Part shown: positions 58,761 through 64,000 of the stretch, one piece after another
Layout: the number at the start of each line of letters is the position of its first letter
Numbering within the stretch: the stretch's first letter is position 1
NCBI GenBank assembly: GCA_026419785.1
Contig: JAODTK010005800.1
Coordinates: 496,001-560,000, forward strand
Length of the DNA: 64,000 nucleotides
Reading direction: 5' to 3'
Origin: Sclerodactyla briareus
Lineage: Eukaryota; Echinodermata; Holothuroidea; Dendrochirotida; Sclerodactylidae
The notes under the pieces: model-generated
Database searches by the model: none
The model's input: the letters and a program-made list of their open reading frames with translations, nothing else
What the model was told of the DNA's origin: nothing
Program-made: the position numbers and the translations under genes

Positions 58761-60299
58761 CTTCAAGTCACAAAAATGTAGGGATGGGTAGCATGAGTTT
58801 TTGACATATCGCCTCTCACTTTTGTCAATTGCTTAAAGTGGCACCACTGTAGGTAGTATGGACGATACGTGTTCTTATTGTTATTAGCTAGCTGAGTAGA
58901 GTAGGTTACTCTAGCCATTTAAGTGAAGTTGAAATTCACCACGAGGTCTATGTGTGATCGGATTGTTCGACAGATAATGTGACAACACAAGTACAGCTCT
59001 CTGCAACATCTTCAAGAGGTTGTGAGTTTGTGACGTGACCTCCTCGTAGATTTGTCGTAAGGTTGCTGTCTGCACTGCGACAACAAAGGGGAGTATGAAG
59101 TCCCCACAAACGTCATGTATGTAGTTGACTGTTACATTGTATAGTTTATATGTGGTAACATGCTGACGCCCCTGATGTGGGTTGGCTCGCAGTTATTATT
59201 GGGTGGGCTTAGGGATTGATGAAAGAAGAAAGCTATCCTTTACATACGTGATTGGTTGATGCAGAAATGAACATGCTGAAAGGTAGTTCTTGATGTTACC
59301 ATGTTTGTTGTGTATGACCTCAGACCTAGTCTGTAGTCCAAAATGCTCGGCCCAATGAAGGTGGATTTTGGTATGTTAGTTGCATTACGGAAGTAAAGCA
59401 TCCTAGATTTTTCAGTGTTACAGTATGGAACCTAACACACCTGTGTGCGTAGTAGGATAGTGGAAAACACACACACCCTCGCATGTTAGGAAAAGGATTG
59501 AGGACAGAACACCCTTCCAAAGAAGGAATAGCCATCAGAATAGTTCGTTTAAACAGTGATGGGGCAGTTGTTGCATTTTATGTGCCTTTGTAGGAAAAAC
59601 ACACGGATGATAATGGGCTGATGCGCGCGTTGCTAGGTGCGCTGTCTTTTCGGCGACTCGAGTAGGAATATGTAGTGTCCTCCCTGTGAATTCCCATACT
59701 GTATTATTTTCGTCGGGGAATTCTGAAGAAGTGGTGGAAGGTAGACTAACTCTCGATTGAACAAGGTATGTTGAAATTTGCATTGAATTTCCTATCAAGT
59801 CAGTATTCAGCCATTAGATGCCTCAACATCTAGTAGACTGGCGAAAAAAAAAAAGTTTGTGGGTGGCCAGCCCTGATTGGGGGTATAGGTAGAGAGCTAG
59901 GCACCGTCAATAATTATTCATTGTTTACAAGGATAGTAGGTTTTTCATCCCTTGAAAGATCTGCTGTCCTCTAGTCGGCTCTGAAATATGTTCAGTGTGG
60001 GTGCAGTGACTATTCTCGGGCAATCCATTCCATGTCTTTCAAATACGACTGAAATATGAATGTTTTATTGCAATCACAGGATTAGGATTTGCCACAGCAG
60101 AGAGGCTAGGTCAGGAGCGGGACAAAGGTCGTGGTCGCAGTCGGAAACAGGAAAATGTCACCAGCGGCTGTTCACCAGACTGCTGACGCAAGGGCATTGA
60201 AGCATCGGGAGTGGTCTGCCATCAGGCTAATAAAGAGGACAGAAAGCGACTCATTGAAAATGTAAGTGCTCCTCAGGGAAGATCCAGCTGTGGGTTGAA
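58761..60299. other. Unassigned, no gene recognised
   Basis: Frames of 69 and 87 codons on the minus strand (59326-59535, 59535-59798) show no motif. No repeat was noticed. Confidence 0.4.
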
Positions 60300-60800
60300 G
60301 CAAGTAATAATACGAAGTAAAAACTTGGTGTCTAATAGTGCCTATCACCCAAGTATCAGGGCGCTTTACAAAATTAAACCTAGGAAACAAATGGAGAATA
60401 TAAAATAATATATAATTGTAGAAAAAAACCCAAGAAAATCCAGCTAGAAAATTAGCTAGAGAAAAAACTGTTCCAGAAACGAATAGAACATAAAAACGCG
60501 AACAAAATGAAATGGGCAATGCAGTACAAAATATGATATATGAACATAATATAAAATAATATATATAATTATGGACAGAAAAAATGTACACTAAAACACA
60601 GTTATGGGCAACCGACCACCAAGAAGCAACCCTAAAAGGATTACTAAAATTGAATATTACAATTTGAATGGTATACTGAAAGAAAAAGTGTTAAAGAGAT
60701 TTCTCAAAACATTAAAATCGGTGGCTGTCAGGACTGTCGCGGGGATGTCATTCCATAGAGACGTAGCAGCAATAGAAAACGAACGGTGGGTAACGTGTCA
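60300..60800 (-). mobile_element. LINE 3' end, reverse transcriptase C-terminus
   Basis: The minus strand of 60721-60779 reads 'FSIAATSLWNDIPATVLTAT' and continues 'DFNVLRNLF'. This is the F..AAP.LWN.LP..IR....F...LK signature at the end of CR1/L2/jockey-like LINE proteins, here with tryptophan and asparagine intact. Below it a non-coding A/T-rich stretch leads to the tail stem AGTGCC/GGCGCT (60337-60342 with 60360-60365, one G-U pair). The 139-codon minus frame (60172-60591) lies in this non-coding tail and beyond it; its Phe/Tyr-rich translation is not a gene. Confidence 0.88.
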
Positions 60801-61081
60801 AGCTTTTTGCCTTTTTTGCCTAATGCCTTTTTGTCGTTAAGTCAAGAACAAGCGGAAATTGAATGTGTGGTTCCCAATATAGAGAGTACAGGAAACTCTA
60901 GTGCTTGCTTTTGTCGGCGGCACATTCTCCAACCAAGTACACAGAATAAGGCCATGCTTCCATGACAACTTCCTAAGGGTGGGGGGGGGGGGTGATATAA
61001 TCAAACGGAGACTGCAACTTGCAGATTGCCAACCGCTAGTCCGTCCCTGTACCAGTCCTCATGCCATACCAGCCTGTTGTC

Positions 61082-61302
61082 CAGGGCTCGAAAAATGTAC
61101 CTGCCTCAAACAGCCCCGGGCTCTGAGAAAGAAAATGCTTCAGTAGCCCGAACAAGATTATGACTAGCCGATGCATATACTGCAACACAATTTCAATGAG
61201 TTAACCAATAGCCCGAAGGGCATCTCCAACCAATTTCCTACTAGCCCGATGCAGTCTCAAGTAGCCCAGGGCTACCAGGCTTATGTATTTTTTCGATCCC
61301 TG
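61082..61302. mobile_element. hAT-like MITE, 221 bp, perfect target duplication
   Basis: The ends are CAGGGCTCGAAAAAT (left) and CAGGGATCGAAAAAA (right end read inward). Flanks CTGTTGTC (61074-61081) and CTGTTGTC (61303-61310) are identical, a perfect 8-bp target duplication. The interior holds five TAGCCCG-type words (61144, 61165, 61209, 61242, 61262) and no coding frame. The 8-bp duplication and CAGGG ends point to the hAT superfamily; a P-type element with 8-bp duplications is the alternative. Confidence 0.92.
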
Positions 61303-61539
61303 CTGTTGTCAGACATTAGTTTGTTTGTCTCGCCGGAAACAAAGTTCGAGAGAGCTGGAATAATTTGGCATGTTTGTGTGTGTGTATGTATATGTGTGAG
61401 TGTTTGTCACACTTTCTGTTAGACGATCTCTTCTCAATGGTAAGCCGTTTTGATGTATTTTTTGTAATATTGGGTGATTTTAGTAGATTTGGCCAGGCAG
61501 TCACTGATCAGTTGGGTGATATTTTTAGGTGATAACCCT

Positions 61540-62180
61540 ATTTCATGTAACTTATTATTGAAGGAAACTTTGAAGTTTGTGCATGTGTAGCACATATTGA
61601 GAGCATCCCGTCATGCAATAATAGATGAGTATATTTGCCCACCCTAGCAAACATCTTTGATTTTCTATCGAAATCACGCATTATTTTCATTTCGAAAAGC
61701 AACCTTCTTGTTCGTCCCCCCCTAGGGAGAGGAATGTGCTATAACGTGGTTTATAGGTGTTGCTGACTTGATGGTTACTTAAGTGAGAGGAAGACAACAG
61801 ACTTCTGTTAAATGCGGACTTCAGTTCAACAAAATGAACAATGAATACCCTGAACATCACTTCCTGGTTGTCCAAGTGTGACATCATGCGTATGGGACAA
61901 TTGGTATTCCCTCTAATTTCTCGCCAATACTGGCCCAAAAACTTTGAAGGTTAAACTCCACATAGGCAGCCTCGTATGAAATGGGGGTTTGGTCTATAGA
62001 TAAGTTGTAACATTGTCAATGCTATACATCTGTTGTATCCAGCTGCAGATGTCCTTCAAGCTCGTTTGCGAGATTACGAAAACAGAAGTGCTATGGTGTT
62101 TTGGTTTCGCACATTGGTATAGGAAACATACGTAGATGATTAGATTTTCAGTACTAAATTGATCACAAAAGCGCGGTCCA
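61540..62180 (+). repeat. Family B copy, near full length
   Basis: 'ACTTTGAAGTTTGTGCATGT', 'CATCCCGTCATGCAATAATA', 'GGTTACTTAAGTGAGAGGAA', 'CTTCCTGGTTGTCCAAGTGT', 'AACTCCACATAGGCAGC' and 'CTCGTTTGCGAGATTACGAA' follow in family order. The copy extends about 100 bases beyond the 55.57-kb copy, into the part also kept at 44.18-44.33 kb. Confidence 0.88.
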
Positions 62181-62940
62181 TGAACCCACTTGCCTATTGA
62201 ACCTCCCTGACTTTAGAACATTTGAGTTGCAATAAATGTTTTATGCTATTCTTCCAGGCTGTTCGTACTTTGGTGGAATTGACCTTCTCTTTGTTCTCTT
62301 TCCAATGCTGGTGTCAACCCTTACAAGGGGAGTATGCTTGAAGTAAGTCCACTGTTACCCCACCCCGCTGATATGTTGAGTGGGGGTATGTTATTTTTAA
62401 TGGTCTTGGTTTGGTTGTGTTCTGGCTAGTTTTAGATAATAATATGACGTCAATGGATCCTGTGCATGGATATAAGGAATGTTCACAGCTAGGTGCTCGT
62501 GAACAGCTGTTGCCTGACAGCAGTTTTTCTTCCCATGTGAACACCAGTGCTCCATCCCAGCTGAGTGGGCTGAGATGCACCATTCCATAATTACATGTAA
62601 CTGGCATGATAATCGGTTGTCAGAGTTCGCAACCAACCAAACTTCTCATTGCTTTGTGAACCTGCAGCAGATTTGATTCCTCTTGCTAGAGAAAAACCAA
62701 CATGCCTTCTCTGTGAATCCGCCACAACCTTTGGTTTCCAAGCAAATCACTAGACTATGTTCACTCAACCATGTTTTTTTTGGGAATATCACAGCCTGAT
62801 CACTCCAATCTACATAGAGTGGGGATCTGTCCTTGCTAAAGGCATAGGCACATTGTCCCCTAACAATTGCTAGAACTGGAAATTCTGGCTGGAGGTGATT
62901 GAAATTTTGAGAACAGAGTAGACAAGAAACAATGATGGTA
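62181..62940. other. Unassigned, no gene recognised
   Basis: Minus-strand frames of 97 and 79 codons (62314-62607, 62397-62636) overlap and show no motif. Confidence 0.4.
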
Positions 62941-62942
62941 TA

Positions 62943-63050
62943 ATCTAATCTATCTATCTATTATCTATCTATCATCTCATCTTGTCTTTCCTGTCTGGTC
63001 CGTTCGTCCGTCCTGGGTCCGTCCTCCATCCTTCAGTCCGTCCGTTAAAT
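62943..63050. repeat. (CTAT)n then (GTCC)n microsatellites
   Basis: CTAT units (about 62945-62975) are followed by degenerate CCGTCCGTCC units (about 62996-63050). The GTCC tract stands before tandem modules in the same way the GTTC tract does at 44.84 kb. Confidence 0.9.
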
Positions 63051-63600
63051 TGTACTCCTCCTGCAGGTGCGTGGTTGATCATGATGAAACTTGGTCACAA
63101 TGATTACTGGGTGAAGGGGCATCTGGGAGTGTTCTGAAGTTTGAGGTCAAAGGGAATTTAAGGGTCAATCTGAACCATTTTTGCGAAAAACTGCAAAATG
63201 CTTGCTCCTACAGTTGAAATCGGATTTTCCATGAACCTTAGGTCAAGGTCCAAACGGTCATCTTGGAGGTCCTTTTGGGTCCAAAAAGGTCCTTTTGGGG
63301 TCCAAACAGTCAAAAGGCTTCTTCTCCCGCAGATTGAATTGGATGATAATACTAGTTTAGTCCATTATTATCATTGAACCCATGTACATACAAGGTGTGG
63401 TAGGAATTTGATGTCAAGGTCACTAGAGGTCAATTTTTGGCCATTTTGCAAAAAAATGCAAAATGCTCATCCTCCTACAGTTTCAAATTCAATCGGATGT
63501 TTTCGTGAAACTTGGGCCCCATTATTATCAGTGACCAAAAGTACATACAGGTGTTTCAGGATTTGAGGTCAAGTCATCCCCTTAACAAAAAGGAAAAAAA
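63051..63600 (+). repeat. Tandem modules with GGTCA words
   Basis: Words of the type 'CTCCTGCAGGT...GATGAAACTTGG', 'AAAATGCTTGCTCCTACAGT', 'CTTCTCCCGCAGATTGAATT' and 'AAAATGCTCATCCTCCTACA' mark module starts near 63058, 63193, 63310 and 63457. 'GAGGTCAAGG' and 'ATGTCAAGGTCACTAGAGGT' follow. These are related in style to family A and to the 44.9-kb modules, but diverged. Confidence 0.65.
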
Positions 63601-64000
63601 AAATACACAAAAAAAACAAGGTGTGGGACCAAGAACATCTGTTATAATGTTTTTTAACTATTAATGAGTCAAGAAGAGTATGACATGTCCCCAATACAAA
63701 ATCAGTTCTGATGCACATTGGAATACCAATCAATACACACATTTATTTGTAATAGCATACTCATCAGTACTGATATATTGGCAGGGGTGAGCTACTGTGC
63801 CATTGGCACTCTGTTATATGGTAGTTCAATCCTTCCTCTCGAGTTGCTTACTATAGCAGTGGCCAGTCAAAGCCCTGCATGGTGGAACCGGTTTTTGCCA
63901 TTCACTGACCAACCACATGTCTGTATGCAGGACTGACAAATCTCTTTTAGGGGTAAGGTGGAGATCTGTGCTGAACAATTTCAACCCAGCAACATGTCTA
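63601..64000. other. Unassigned window end
   Basis: A 72-codon plus frame (63718-63936) with a hydrophobic middle is not recognisable. It could be part of something continuing beyond the window. Confidence 0.35.

Noticed and set aside
60172..60591. 139-codon Phe/Tyr-rich membrane-protein-like frame
   Set aside because: Lies in the A/T-rich non-coding tail of a LINE. Hydrophobicity comes from the A/T bias.

Overview
This window looks like repeat-rich intergenic DNA from an animal nuclear genome, most likely a marine invertebrate. The style (dense tetranucleotide microsatellites, many poly-C/poly-G tracts, several kinds of decayed LINE, hAT-type DNA transposons, tRNA-derived SINE heads, and a dispersed repeat full of GGTCA words) reminds me of echinoderm genomes. 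That assignment is an inference from repeat style, not a marker-based identification. I found no intact protein-coding host gene, no rRNA, no CRISPR array and no prokaryotic signal. Almost every open reading frame is short, sits in low-complexity DNA, or is a shadow.

Layout. 0-5.5 kb: (ATAC)n/(GTAT)n microsatellites and copies of a dispersed modular repeat ('family A'), one split by a short hAT-like element at 5.0 kb. 8.0-12.5 kb: two decayed LINE 3' ends on the minus strand (8.0 and 12.0 kb), a tRNA-like SINE head (10.0 kb) and a well-bounded MITE (11.8 kb). 15-19 kb: more family A and a second SINE head. 19.85-22.1 kb: a 2.2-kb decayed LINE on the minus strand, readable from the linker after the endonuclease to the end of reverse transcriptase. 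22.1-31 kb: mostly unique-looking DNA with one 20-bp minisatellite present in inverted copies. 31.6-32.7 kb: the most complete family A copy. 33-40 kb: mostly unassigned.

40.4-41.9 kb: a complete-ended hAT DNA transposon with terminal inverted repeats, an 8-bp target duplication and two recognisable transposase blocks. 43.2-45.8 kb: tandem repeats. 45.9-46.5 and 47.0-49.1 kb: two further LINE relics on the plus strand. 50.1-54.5 kb: two inverted arrays of one minisatellite flanking a composite tandem array, an architecture like foldback (TU/FB) transposons. 54.6-62.2 kb: a second dispersed family ('family B') in both orientations, another LINE 3' end (60.3 kb) and a MITE with a perfect 8-bp target duplication (61.1 kb). 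The window ends in another tandem-module tract.

How the parts relate: the LINE relics would have supplied target-primed retrotransposition. Four LINE tails share a stem-loop that varies by compensating changes. The hAT copy and the three short TIR elements with 8-bp duplications fit an autonomous/non-autonomous hAT community. Everything seen appears inactivated by frameshifts, deletions or lost catalytic residues. Many single-base indels between repeat copies mean that some frameshifts could be sequence error.
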